A stretch of 64,000 nt of DNA, taken from Streptomyces sp. HPF1205. GTDB taxonomy: Bacteria > Actinomycetota > Actinomycetes > Streptomycetales > Streptomycetaceae. Below are positions 36,913 through 45,436 of this stretch, in pieces. The position numbers and the translations under genes were made by a program. The first letter of the stretch is position 1; each line of letters starts with the position of its first letter. The stretch covers positions 1 through 64,000 of the forward strand of contig NZ_JAINVH010000041.1 of the NCBI RefSeq assembly GCF_020400825.1, in the 5' to 3' direction. The notes below the pieces were generated by a model. It saw only the letters and a list, made by a program, of their open reading frames with translations, searched no databases and had not been told where the DNA came from.

Positions 36913-37704
36913 TCAGCGGTGCTCGGGGTTGTCCGCGCCGCTACGGCAGCCGGCGTCCCACGCGGTGCGCTGGTTGCCGTGCGCGGGGATGCCGCCGGCG
37001 TCCTTGAGCATGCGGGCGAGGTGGAGGAGGTTCCAGGTCATGAAGGTGGTGTTGCGGTTGGTGAACTCGTTGTCCGGGCCGCCCGAGCCCGGGTCGAGGT
37101 AGGACGGCCCGGGACCGGCCGCGCCGATCCACCCTGCGTCGGCCTGCGGCGGGATCGTGTAGCCGAGGTGCTGGAGGCTGTAGAGGACATTCATGGCGCA
37201 GTGCTTGACGCCGTCCTCGTTGCCGGTGATCAGGCAGCCGCCGACCCGCCCGTAGTAGGCGTACTGGCCGCAGTCGTTGAGGAGGCTGGAGCAGGCGTAG
37301 AGCCTTTCGATGACCCGTTTGGTCACCGAGGCGTTGTCGCCCAGCCAGATGGGGCCCGCCACGACCAGGATGTCCGCGGCCATGACCTGCCGGTACAACG
37401 CGGGCCAGGCGTCGGTCCGCCAGCCGTGCTCGGTCATGTCCGGCCACACGCCGGTGGCGATGTCCAGGTCGACGGCCCGTACGACGTCGACGGCCACGCC
37501 CCGCTCCCGCATGATGCCGGCGCTGCGGTCGACCAGGCCCTGGGTGTGGCTGAGCGCGGGACTCCTCTTCAGGGTGCAGTTGACGTACAGGGCCCGCAGG
37601 TCGTCGTAGCGGGCCGGCGGCGTGTCGGGGTCGGCGGGCGCGGCGGTCAAGGGGGCCTCCCGGGTCGAGGCGCGTCGCGGGGTAGGGCACGGGCCTGCGG
37701 TCAT
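36913..37704 (-). CDS. NADPH-dependent FMN reductase / flavodoxin-fold protein
   Basis: 263 residues. An N-terminal extension of about 36 residues precedes the flavodoxin fold (LRALYVNCTLKRSPALSHTQGL). The FMN phosphate-binding loop follows the first strand, and GPIWLGDNASVTKRVIERL is the typical second motif. GGCLITGNEDGVKHCAMNVLYSLQHLGY completes the core. Members reduce quinones, azo compounds or free FMN. The start may lie further in than ATG 37704, which has no strong ribosome site. It is not obviously in an operon. Confidence 0.82.
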   Translation of the reverse strand: MTAGPCPTPRRASTREAPLTAAPADPDTPPARYDDLRALYVNCTLKRSPALSHTQGLVDRSAGIMRERGVAVDVVRAVDLDIATGVWPDMTEHGWRTDAWPALYRQVMAADILVVAGPIWLGDNASVTKRVIERLYACSSLLNDCGQYAYYGRVGGCLITGNEDGVKHCAMNVLYSLQHLGYTIPPQADAGWIGAAGPGPSYLDPGSGGPDNEFTNRNTTFMTWNLLHLARMLKDAGGIPAHGNQRTAWDAGCRSGADNPEHR

Positions 37705-37838
37705 CGTGCGCGACGGCGCTCCCGCCGGATCGGCGGTGGCGCCGCGGCCCGCCGAAGATCACTCCGTCGGCGGTGCCGCGCCGCGGCCGTCCGCGCGCAC
37801 GCGGCCCGGCCCGCCGTGCACCGGCCCCTCCCGGCCGG

Positions 37839-39320
37839 CTACGGCTGGGCCAGGATGTCGCTGATCCGGTGGGCGTACAGGATCCGGCCGCAGGGGGTGG
37901 CGCTCTTGGCGTCGCAGGAGGAGTCCTCGGTGTCGGCGCGGTGCTCGGTGAGGGACCACAGCAGTTGCGGGCCGCCGGTGGCCTGTCCGTGCTCGACGTA
38001 CATGTCCTCGGCGCCGACGGCGGTGCGCAGCTCGGAGCCGGCCACCGCGAGGGTGCCGTCGGTGCCGACGGCCGCGCGCCACAGGCTGGCGTCGCTGTAG
38101 CGATGGCTCTGGTTGAGGTACCAGTGGCCGTCGTAGCGCGCCGCGCCCTGGATCTGCTTCTCGGGCAGGTCCCAGACGCCGGCCGGCGAGACGACGCCGC
38201 CGTCGGCCGACAGGCTGCCGTCGGTGTCGTCGATGGGCAGGGCGCCGATGCGGCCGTTGCCGGTGTGGGTGGCGTCGGTGGTGCAGTACTCGCCCATGAC
38301 GAGCTGGTGCGGGCTGCTGCTGCGGTCGATCGACAGGTACGACGCCTTCGGCGCGCCGCTCGCCGCGCAGGTGCCCGCGGAGGTGTTGGACTGGGCGGCG
38401 ACGAAGTCGTACGACGCGGTCTGCGGCAGGACGTACCGGTAGCCGTAGGAGTACCAGACGTTGTTCTGCCGGCCCATCTGGCTGCCGTCCTGCACGTCGC
38501 TGGTCAGCCCGTCCGGGGTGGGGTCGTCGGTGGCGGGGTTCTGGTCCGGGTCCAGGTCGAGGATGTCGCGCAGGTCGAAGACGCGCAGCCCGTGCAGGGT
38601 GTCGGCGACGTAGAGCCGGTACTTGTACCAGGCCATGCCGCCCGCGTGGATGTCGATCGGCTGGTACGAGATGTGGCCGTAGGAGTTGTAGAACGGGTAG
38701 GCCAGCAGGACGTGGCGGTACTTCCCGGTGTCCGGGTCGAGCACGGACAGCCGCACGCCCTTCTCGTAGCAGGCGTTGGAACCCGCCGACGGGCAGTAGG
38801 TGTTGTCGTCGTACCAGGAGACGACGACGGGACGCTTGGTGCCCCAGTACTCGTCGGCCTGGGCGTCGGACACGCCGGTGACGGCCTGCGGGATCCACTC
38901 CTTGCCGACCGCGTCGCCGCTGTCCCAGCACCACTTGACGGCTGGCGGCAGGGGCGCGATGCCACCGTCACCGGTGCCGAACGGGTCCGTGGCGCACGCG
39001 GAGCCGCTCGTCGCGGTCCTGTTGGCCTGGTCCATCAGGTTCTGCACGCCCTGCGTCGGCAGGGCGGCGAGGAGGTCGTTCACCCGCCCGCTCAGGTCGG
39101 TGCCGGCCTTGAGGCGGAAATCGGAGGCGGTGACCGCCGGGGCGGCCGCAGCGGCCGTCACGGCGCCCGAGCGTGCCGCGGGCGGTACGGAGTCGGGTAC
39201 GGAGGCAGGGCCGGCCGCCGCCCTCGCCGGCGCGGCCAGCGCCGTCGCCGACAGCAGCGCCGCGGCGAGCAGCACGGCCCGGCGGATCCGGCGGGCTCCG
39301 GTCACGTGCGGAGCTTTCAT
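37839..39320 (-). CDS. Secreted hypothetical protein, propeller-like repeats
   Basis: 493 residues from ATG 39320, preceded by GGAGAGG. The signal peptide runs to about residue 35, followed by an Ala-rich spacer. The mature part has regularly spaced aromatic beta-strand segments (VRLSVLDPDTGKYRHVLLAYPF, MAWYKYRLYVADTLHGLRVFDL, NNVWYSYGYRYVLPQ, YDGHWYLNQSHRY), suggesting a beta-propeller. Six or more Cys occur in the exported part. This type is widespread in streptomycetes without assigned function. Palindromes lie 65-140 bp upstream. Confidence 0.72.
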   Translation of the reverse strand: MKAPHVTGARRIRRAVLLAAALLSATALAAPARAAAGPASVPDSVPPAARSGAVTAAAAAPAVTASDFRLKAGTDLSGRVNDLLAALPTQGVQNLMDQANRTATSGSACATDPFGTGDGGIAPLPPAVKWCWDSGDAVGKEWIPQAVTGVSDAQADEYWGTKRPVVVSWYDDNTYCPSAGSNACYEKGVRLSVLDPDTGKYRHVLLAYPFYNSYGHISYQPIDIHAGGMAWYKYRLYVADTLHGLRVFDLRDILDLDPDQNPATDDPTPDGLTSDVQDGSQMGRQNNVWYSYGYRYVLPQTASYDFVAAQSNTSAGTCAASGAPKASYLSIDRSSSPHQLVMGEYCTTDATHTGNGRIGALPIDDTDGSLSADGGVVSPAGVWDLPEKQIQGAARYDGHWYLNQSHRYSDASLWRAAVGTDGTLAVAGSELRTAVGAEDMYVEHGQATGGPQLLWSLTEHRADTEDSSCDAKSATPCGRILYAHRISDILAQP

Positions 39321-39625
39321 CGCTGACCTCTCCGTTCCGGCCGCTCGGGCGGCCCGCGGCGTCAAGGCCCGCGTACACGGTCCGACGGGCATGCCCGGAC
39401 CGAGCGGGACCGTGCTTCACCCGTCGCCGACCATCCTGCCATCCCAAGGCATGGCCATGCCATGAACTCGGTGAACTCCAGCCCCTCCCGCCCCGGATCC
39501 AGCCCCGGGTCGCGGCCGGGACGGGACGTCGGGCGGGCCCCGCCCCGGAGCGTCCGCGGATCCCCACCGGTGACCCCCAGCGCCGCGGCGACCCGCGGGC
39601 CGCGCGAGGGCCCGGTGCGGGCGTC
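39321..39625. other. Intergenic region with two palindromes
   Basis: 305 bp. Perfect palindromes CGGGCATGCCCG (39386-39397) and GGCATGGCCATGCC (39448-39461) lie upstream of the secreted-protein gene. They could be operators or secondary-structure elements. No gene is seen. Confidence 0.5.
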
Positions 39626-40078
39626 TCAGCCCGTCGCCTGCTTCACCAGCGCGGCGATCCGGGCCTCCACGTCCGGTGTCACCTCGGTCAGGGCGAACCC
39701 CGTCGCCCACATCGAGCCGTCGTCCAGGTGAGCCTGGTCGCTGAAGCCGAGCGTGGCGTAGCGGGTCTTGAACTTCTCCGCGCTCTGGAAGAAGCAGACG
39801 ACCTTGCCGTCCCGCGCGTAGGCGGGCATCCCGTACCAGAGTTTCGGCGCGAGCCCCGGCGCGCTCGCCGTGACGACGGCGTGGATCCGCTCGGCCATGG
39901 CCCGGTCCGACGGCTGCATCCCGGCGATCTTCGCGAGCACGTCCTGTTCCGCCTCCGCCGCCTTGTCCGCGCGCGAGCCGCGGCGCGCGGCCTTGCGCAT
40001 CCCCTGGGCGTGCTCCTTCATCGCGGCGCGTTCCTCGGCCGTGAACCCCTCGTACGAGCTGTCTTCGCTGCTGGTCAC
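39626..40078 (-). CDS. DUF1801 (YdhG-like) domain protein
   Basis: 150 residues. A charged N-terminal helix (FTAEERAAMKEHAQGMRKAARRG) is followed by the DUF1801 core: PKLWYGMPAYARDGKVVCFFQSAEKFKTRYATLGFSD. The family folds like the frataxin/YdhG group, and its activity is not established. GTG 40078 is preferred (VTSSEDSSYEGF), with GGGGGAAA upstream. It stands alone between two secreted-protein genes. Confidence 0.8.
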   Translation of the reverse strand: MTSSEDSSYEGFTAEERAAMKEHAQGMRKAARRGSRADKAAEAEQDVLAKIAGMQPSDRAMAERIHAVVTASAPGLAPKLWYGMPAYARDGKVVCFFQSAEKFKTRYATLGFSDQAHLDDGSMWATGFALTEVTPDVEARIAALVKQATG

Positions 40079-40186
40079 AGCAGGTTTCCCCCTTGACGAT
40101 CGTGAGATGTGCCTGTCGGGAGGGACCTTATCCCAGCCCACCGTCAGCGGACTCGAAGCGCCGTTCGACCGGGCGGGTCGGGGGTC

Positions 40187-40801
40187 TCAGCGGCGGGCGG
40201 TCGCGGTGATGCGGGCGTAGCCCAGGACGTGGCCGGACATGGTGAACGCGGTGACCGTCGGCGGAGTGTCGGCCGGCAGCCCCAGGCTGGGCAGGTCCAG
40301 CGCGTACACCGTGATCCGGTAGTGGTGCGCGATGTCGCCGGCCGGCGGGCAGGGGCCCAGGTAGCCCTTCGCTCCGGCGTCGTTGGTACCGGCCACCGCG
40401 CCCGCGGGCACACCCGTGGTGTCCAGGCCGGTGTCGGCCGCCGGGATGTCCCAGCTCACCCAGTGCCAGAAGCCGGCTCCGGTCGGCGCGTCCGGGTCGA
40501 ACATGGTGACGGCGTAGCTGCGGGTGCCGGCCGGGGCGCCGTGCCATGACAGGCGCACCTGCTGGTTGCCGCCCGTGCAGCCGAAGGCGTTCGCCCAGGC
40601 GGTGGCCGGGAAGGAGCCTCCGTCGCGCACGTCGGGGCTGGTGACGGCGAACCGCGCGGCGCCTTCCGGGATGCCCGCGCGGATCCGCGTGTGGCCGTAA
40701 GCGGGCTGATGGGGGGTCACGCCGTGGGCCGCGACGGTCCCGCCGGTGATGACGGCCGCGGTGGCCGCGACGGCGGCGCCGATGCGATGGGCGGTCCTCA
40801 T
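40187..40801 (-). CDS. Secreted YbhB/YbcL (PEBP, Raf-kinase-inhibitor-like) protein
   Basis: 204 residues with a signal peptide (MRTAHRIGAAVAATAAVITGG). PEBP family segments are VRLSWHGAPAGTRSYAVTMFDPDAPTGAGFWHWVSWDIPA and YLGPCPPAGDIAHHYRITVYALD. These build the conserved anion-binding pocket (DPDAP and GxCPP). The biological ligand in bacteria is unknown. It is divergent from an MmyB-type XRE regulator across a 139-bp region holding a clear inverted repeat, so it is probably that regulator's target. Confidence 0.88.
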   Translation of the reverse strand: MRTAHRIGAAVAATAAVITGGTVAAHGVTPHQPAYGHTRIRAGIPEGAARFAVTSPDVRDGGSFPATAWANAFGCTGGNQQVRLSWHGAPAGTRSYAVTMFDPDAPTGAGFWHWVSWDIPAADTGLDTTGVPAGAVAGTNDAGAKGYLGPCPPAGDIAHHYRITVYALDLPSLGLPADTPPTVTAFTMSGHVLGYARITATARR

Positions 40802-40875
40802 GTCGTCCTCCTGCTTCCGTGTGTGTGCTCCCCACGATCGGGCGAGGCGGGCGGGGCGAGGAAGGCTGTACGGAA

Positions 40876-40896
40876 CCTGGCATCGGCAGTGCCAGG
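40876..40896. promoter_or_regulatory. Inverted-repeat operator between YbhB gene and XRE regulator
   Basis: CCTGGCA (40876-40882), a 7-nt spacer and TGCCAGG (40890-40896) form a perfect 7-bp inverted repeat in the divergent region. It is the likely binding site of the adjacent regulator. Confidence 0.6.
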
Positions 40897-40940
40897 CTGC
40901 CGGGTGGACGGCGGGTGGCGCGGCCGTGGAGCATGGGCTC

Positions 40941-41876
40941 GTGGCGGACGACCCGGGACAGCGGCGCGACGGCGCCGCGCCGCGGCACGCCGGCGGCGAG
41001 GGGCCCCGGCGGCCCGAACTGGCCCAGTTCCTCCGGGCGATGCGCGCCCGGATCGGCCCGCGGGAGGCGGGGCTCCCCGATGTCGGCCGCCGCCGGACAC
41101 CAGGACTGCGGCGGCAGGAGGTCGCCCAGCTCGCGGCGGTCAGCGTCGACTGGTACATCCGCCTGGAGCAGGGCAGGGTGGGCGTCCCGGGGACGGCGGT
41201 GCTGGACGCGGTCGCAGCGGCCCTGCGGCTGTCGCCGGCCGAGCGGCGGCACCTGTACCTGGTGGCCCGGGGCGAGGCACCGCCGGTCGCCTACACCCCC
41301 GCGCCGGTCACCGCGTCGCTGCGCACCCTGCTGGACGGCATGCCGGTGTGGCCCGCCTACGTGGTCGACTTCCGCACGGACGTCCTGGCCCGCAACGCCG
41401 CCGCGGCCGCGCTGTTCGGGGAGGACTTCGGCACGGGACGGGCGGCCAACGCCTCGCGCCTGCTGTTCGACCCGTCCTCGGCCCTGCGCGCCGCGCAACT
41501 GGACTGGGAGCGGATCGCCCGCGAGGCGGTGGGAAACCTGCGGGCCAACCACGCCCGCCATCGCGACGACCCCGGGATGTCCGCACTCGTCGCCGAACTG
41601 CGCCTGCTGAGCCCGCAGTTCGGGATCTGGTGGGACGACCACACCATCGGCACCCGCAGCCACGGCACGAAACGGCTGCGCCACCCGAGCGCCGGAGAAC
41701 TGACGGTCCGTTACGACGTCCTGGCCACCTGCGACGGCTCCGAGCAGTACCTGCTCGCCCTGACGCCCGCCGATCCCGCGACCGAACGCGCCCTGCGCCG
41801 CCTTGTCACGGACCGCGACGAGCGGCTCGGGGCACCCAACGTGCACGCGATCGGCCCCCGGGCGAGCGGCCTGTGA
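40941..41876 (+). CDS. XRE family regulator with MmyB-like ligand-binding domain
   Basis: 311 residues from GTG 40941. The HTH is residues about 30-90 (ELAQFLRAMRARIG, TPGLRRQEVAQLAAVSVDWYIRLEQGR). The C-terminal MLTR_LBD follows from PPVAYTPAPVTASLRTLLDG, with WPAYVVDFRTDVLARNAAA and PQFGIWWDDHTIGTRSHGTKR. Such regulators usually repress a divergently transcribed gene, here the YbhB-like protein. GTG 40926 is an alternative start. Confidence 0.88.
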   Translation: MADDPGQRRDGAAPRHAGGEGPRRPELAQFLRAMRARIGPREAGLPDVGRRRTPGLRRQEVAQLAAVSVDWYIRLEQGRVGVPGTAVLDAVAAALRLSPAERRHLYLVARGEAPPVAYTPAPVTASLRTLLDGMPVWPAYVVDFRTDVLARNAAAAALFGEDFGTGRAANASRLLFDPSSALRAAQLDWERIAREAVGNLRANHARHRDDPGMSALVAELRLLSPQFGIWWDDHTIGTRSHGTKRLRHPSAGELTVRYDVLATCDGSEQYLLALTPADPATERALRRLVTDRDERLGAPNVHAIGPRASGL

Positions 41877-42027
41877 CGCGGTGACGCGGTGACGCGAGGG
41901 CTCCGGGGCCCGGTGACACGGTGACGCGAGGGCGGCTCAGGACCTCGGGCGTCGGTGACGCGCTGACCGGTGACGCGCTGACCGGTGACGCGCTGACCGG
42001 TCACGCGCTGACCGGTCACGCGGTGGC
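41873..42027. repeat. GTGACGCG / 15-bp tandem repeats
   Basis: Several GTGACGCG units (from 41873) pass into five 15-bp units CGGTGACGCGCTGAC (41953-42027); the last two have GGTCACGC. The array follows the XRE regulator stop, and GGTGACG/GGTCACG units could pair with each other. Confidence 0.8.
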
Positions 42028-42215
42028 CGGGCGCCGCCGGTGCCCCGCGCACGCCGCCCGTTCCGCCGGCTCGGCCTCCTCGGCGGACCCGACCTCGCGG
42101 GTGAGGGGTACGCCGGGCATGGCCGGCCGCCCGCCGGGCGCGCGGGGCCGGGACAGCGGCGCCCGGAACCGTAAACCGGTTGCCGGGCCGCGGGTGTCCT
42201 CGATCGAATGCCCCC
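42028..42215. other. Intergenic remainder before the methyltransferase
   Basis: With the repeat array, this completes a 339-bp gene-free stretch. No further signal is seen apart from a GC-rich leader. Confidence 0.5.
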
Positions 42216-43001
42216 ATGATTGGTGGAGACGGTGGAGACGGTGGAGACGGCCGTGCGGACCATGTGGCGCGGAACCGCCGTTACTGGGACGAGCAGGCAT
42301 CCGCGTGGCACGGGCCGCTCGCCCGCGATCATTGGTCCCAGCGGGAGCCGCGGTGGGGGCTGTGGGCCACCCCTGAGTCGCGGGTCTCCATGCTCCCCGA
42401 GGGCGTGGCCGGGATGCGCGCCGTCGAACTGGGCTGCGGCACGGCCTACGTCTCCGCCTGGCTGGCCAGGGCCGGGGCCCGCCCGGTCGGGATCGACCTG
42501 TCGCGCGAGCAGCTCGCGACCGCCCGCGCGATGCAGGCGGAGTTCGGCATCGGCTTCCCCCTCGTACTGGGCAGCGCCGAGGAGGTGCCCCACCGCGACA
42601 ACACCTTCGACCTGGCGATCAGCGAGTACGGCGCCTCGTTGTGGTGCGACCCCCACCGCTGGATCCCGGAGGCGGCCCGGCTCCTCGTCCCCGGCGGCCA
42701 CCTCGTCTTCCTGCGCCGCTCACCGCTCTACGCCCTGTGCGCGCGGCCGGAGGGGCCGGCGTCCGCCGCCCTTTCCCGCGGACAGTTCGGCCTGGAGCGG
42801 CTGGACTGGGGCGGCCGCGTGGAGTTCGTCCTGCCGCACGGCGAGATGCTGCGCGTGCTGCGCTCCTCCGGCTTCGTCGTCGACGACCTGATCGAGATCC
42901 AGGCGCCGCGGGTCGCGCCCCGGGACTACGCGGAGGTTCCCGCGGACTGGGCCCGCCGGTGGCCCAGCGAGGAGATCTGGAAGGCCCGGCTGGCCGGCTG
43001 A
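42216..43001 (+). CDS. Class I SAM-dependent methyltransferase
   Basis: 261 residues. Motif I is VELGCGTAYVSAWLARAGA, followed by an acidic ribose-binding VGIDLS, GSAEEVPHRDNTFDLAIS and the post-motif LLVPGGHLVFLRRSPLY. It resembles UbiE/Methyltransf_11 small-molecule enzymes; the substrate is unknown. The chosen ATG 42216 gives an N-terminal MIGGDGGDGGDG run encoded by GGTGGAGAC repeats. That run looks like low-complexity leader, so the true start may be nearer DHVARNRRYWDEQA. Convergent with the VOC gene. Confidence 0.85.
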   Translation: MIGGDGGDGGDGRADHVARNRRYWDEQASAWHGPLARDHWSQREPRWGLWATPESRVSMLPEGVAGMRAVELGCGTAYVSAWLARAGARPVGIDLSREQLATARAMQAEFGIGFPLVLGSAEEVPHRDNTFDLAISEYGASLWCDPHRWIPEAARLLVPGGHLVFLRRSPLYALCARPEGPASAALSRGQFGLERLDWGGRVEFVLPHGEMLRVLRSSGFVVDDLIEIQAPRVAPRDYAEVPADWARRWPSEEIWKARLAG

Positions 43002-43030
43002 GGGCCGGCCGTCCCGGCGGCGGGCCGGGC

Positions 43031-43076
43031 GCACGGGCGTGGGCGGGCCGGCCGTACCGCCGAAACCCGCCCGTGC
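43031..43076. terminator. Stem-loop between methyltransferase and VOC genes
   Basis: GCACGGGCG (43031-43039) pairs with CGCCCGTGC (43068-43076) around a 28-nt loop, between convergent stops. Confidence 0.45.
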
Positions 43077-43092
43077 CGTCAGCAGCCGCGGA

Positions 43093-43869
43093 TCACACCG
43101 GGGGAGCAGGGGGCGCGGCGGCGTCCGGCAAGGACGGGGCGAGGACGCAGAACTCGTGGCCGTCCGGATCGGTGAGGCACGTCCACGGCACGTCGCCCTG
43201 GCCGAGATCGAGGTCGGCGGCGCCCAGGGCCCGCAGCCGGGCCACCTCCGCCGCCTTGTCGTCACCGGGGTACGGGAGCAGGTCGAGATGGAGGCGGTCC
43301 GGCACGGTCTTCACACCGGGAACGCGGAGGAATTCCAGGTACGGGCCGGTGCCCCCGGCCGAGCGCAGCACCGCGTGATCGCCGGTCACCTCCAGCAGGG
43401 TCCAGTCCAGTGCCGCGTCCCAGAACCGGGCCATGGCCCGGGGATCCGCGCAGTCGACCACCACCGCGGCGATCGGCCCGGTGTCCCGGTAGACCTCCCT
43501 GGGCTCCAGCACGCAGAACTCGTTGCCCTCCGGGTCGGCGAGGACCGTCCACGGCACGTCGCCCTGGCCCACGTCGGCGGGCCTCGCCCCCAGGGCCCTC
43601 AGGCGCGCGACCAGCTCCTCCTGGTGCGCCGCCGAGGTGGTGGCGAGGTCGAGGTGCACCCGGTTCTTCACCGCCGTCTTGGCCTCCGGGACGGGCACGA
43701 CGTCGATGCCGACGGCGACCGGGTCCGGCCAGACCAGGCCCCCGGCGGGCCCGACGTAGGTGGTCACGCCGGGGCTGTAGGCGCACCAGCCGAGCGCCCG
43801 CGCCCAGAACCGGCCGACCGCCGCGGCGTCGACAGCCTTGATGTTCACCTGGACGGGTCGCAGCGCCAT
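43093..43869 (-). CDS. Tandem VOC (glyoxalase-like) domain protein
   Basis: 258 residues made of two VOC modules (about 1-125 and 130-245). Each ends in near-identical segments: LGARPADVGQGDVPWTVLADPEGNEFCVL and LGAADLDLGQGDVPWTCLTDPDGHEFCVL. The fold supports metal-dependent lyases and dioxygenases as well as resistance proteins that bind drugs; metal ligands are not clear here. ATG 43869 is chosen. It lies 26 nt after the uracil-DNA glycosylase gene on the same strand. Confidence 0.87.
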   Translation of the reverse strand: MALRPVQVNIKAVDAAAVGRFWARALGWCAYSPGVTTYVGPAGGLVWPDPVAVGIDVVPVPEAKTAVKNRVHLDLATTSAAHQEELVARLRALGARPADVGQGDVPWTVLADPEGNEFCVLEPREVYRDTGPIAAVVVDCADPRAMARFWDAALDWTLLEVTGDHAVLRSAGGTGPYLEFLRVPGVKTVPDRLHLDLLPYPGDDKAAEVARLRALGAADLDLGQGDVPWTCLTDPDGHEFCVLAPSLPDAAAPPAPPV

Positions 43870-43895
43870 GCCGATGATCCTACGGGCGGCGGGTG

Positions 43896-44756
43896 TCAGG
43901 TGGCCGGTCCGCCGTCGTGCGGCCGCGCCGGGAGCCCGTCGGGGCCGGGGAGGCCGGGGAGGCCGGCGAGGTCCGTGGGGCCGGCGAGCCCGGCGAGGTC
44001 CGCGCCGCGGCGCAGCACGTCGCGGAGCATGGCGGGGGTCAAGGTGCGGGTCGCCATGTTGCGGTGGCTGGGGTGGTAGCTGCCGACCAGGTGCAGCGGG
44101 CCCCGGCCGGCGCGGTCGTGGAGCGCGACCTCGGCTCCGTGGCCGAAGACCGGGCGCGGCCGGGGCACCGCCCACCCGGCGGCGGCCAGCACCGGCAGCA
44201 GCGCCTGCCACGCGAAGGCGCCGAGCACCACGACCGCCTGGAGGGTGGGCCGCAGCAGGTCCAGTTCGCGGGCCAGCCAGGGCCGGCAGGTGTCCCGTTC
44301 GGCGGTGGTGGGCCGGTTGCCGGGCGGGGCGCAGTGGACCGGCATCGTGATCCGCACCCCGCGCAGTTCCATCCCGTCGTCCCGGTCGGTGGCGGTCGGC
44401 CGGGAGGCCAGCGCGATCCCGTACAGGGCCGCGAACAGCGCGTCGCCCGAGGGGTCGCCGGTGAAGACGCGTCCGGTGCGGTTCCCGCCGTGCGCGGCCG
44501 GCGCCAGGCCGACGATCACCAGTGGCGCGTCCGGCGGGCCGAAACCGGGCACGGGACGCGCCCAGTAGTCCCAGTCCATGAACGCCCGGCGCTTGACCCG
44601 CCCGGTCTCCTCCCGCCAGTCCACCAGCCGCGGGCACGCCCGGCAGCCGGCCAGCACCGTGTCCAGTTCGCCGAGGTCCCCCGCCCGCGCGGCCTCCCGC
44701 GCGGGGAACCGCGAGGACGCGGGCGGGGTGCGTCCACCGGGCACTGCCTGCTCCAC
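43896..44756 (-). CDS. Type 5 uracil-DNA glycosylase (UdgB-like)
   Basis: 286 residues. It removes uracil and some other deaminated bases from DNA. An N-terminal CRACPRLVDWREE and an internal HCAPPGNRPTTAERDTCRPWL supply four Cys for a [4Fe-4S] cluster. The active-site loop is GLAPAAHGGNRTGRVFTGDPSG, lacking the Asp/Asn of other families as in type 5 enzymes. GSYHPSHRN is the second motif. GTG 44756 follows GGAAGAGGAGC. The C-terminus is a Leu/Pro/Gly repeat (LAGLAGPTDLAGLPGLPGP). Confidence 0.9.
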   Translation of the reverse strand: MEQAVPGGRTPPASSRFPAREAARAGDLGELDTVLAGCRACPRLVDWREETGRVKRRAFMDWDYWARPVPGFGPPDAPLVIVGLAPAAHGGNRTGRVFTGDPSGDALFAALYGIALASRPTATDRDDGMELRGVRITMPVHCAPPGNRPTTAERDTCRPWLARELDLLRPTLQAVVVLGAFAWQALLPVLAAAGWAVPRPRPVFGHGAEVALHDRAGRGPLHLVGSYHPSHRNMATRTLTPAMLRDVLRRGADLAGLAGPTDLAGLPGLPGPDGLPARPHDGGPAT

Positions 44757-44988
44757 CGTGCTCCTCTTCCGCACGCCGTGGCGTGCCTCGCCGCCCGACC
44801 CGGCCGCGCCCGCGGTGACCGGCCCCGCGTGATCCCGGCGGTCCCGGGCGCCTCGACCGGTCCGCATGGCCCGGCCCCGGGCCGGCCCGATAAAATGGCC
44901 GGGTCCAGACCATCCGCTCCGCGCCGGCGGTACGGAGCCGCCCACCCGCCGCGGCCGGGGCGGCCGACCGATCGGGAAGGGCGTCGCC

Positions 44989-45360
44989 ATGACCGGACGG
45001 ATCACCTGTCGCCGAGTCTACGAGGAGACCTCCTCCCGCGAGGGCAGGCGCGTACTCGTCGACCGGGTCTGGCCCCGCGGCATGCGCAAGGAGGACGCGC
45101 ACCTGGACGAATGGCTGCGTGACGTGGCCCCGTCGAGCGAGCTGCGCAAGTGGTACGGCCACGAGCCCGGCCGCTTCACCGAGTTCCGCCGCCGCTACCT
45201 GGCCGAACTGCGCGACGCCGACCACCGCGAAGCGGCCGACCGCCTGCGCGAGCTGGCCGCGCACGACAAGCTCACGCTCCTGACCGCCACCAAGGACGTG
45301 GACCACAGCCAGACCGCCGTCCTCGCCGCATGGCTGACCGGGCAGCACGGGAAAGGGTGA
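44989..45360 (+). CDS. DUF488 domain protein
   Basis: 123 residues with the family pattern RRVYEETSSREGRRVLVDRVWPRG, LDEWLRDVAPSSELRKWYGHEP and the end LTLLTATKDVDHSQTAVLAAWL. DUF488 proteins are small and widespread with no firm biochemical role. ATG 44989 follows GGGAAGGG. It is divergent from the uracil-DNA glycosylase gene. Confidence 0.9.
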   Translation: MTGRITCRRVYEETSSREGRRVLVDRVWPRGMRKEDAHLDEWLRDVAPSSELRKWYGHEPGRFTEFRRRYLAELRDADHREAADRLRELAAHDKLTLLTATKDVDHSQTAVLAAWLTGQHGKG

Positions 45361-45371
45361 CGGGCACCTGC

Positions 45372-45406
45372 GGACGCCCCGGTCACCGACCATGGCGCGG
45401 GCGTCC
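45372..45406. terminator. Stem-loop between DUF488 and XRE genes
   Basis: GGACGCCC (45372-45379) pairs with GGGCGTCC (45399-45406) around a 19-nt loop, between convergent stops. Confidence 0.5.
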
Positions 45407-45436
45407 TGGCCGCGGCGACGGGACGGCACACGTTCG

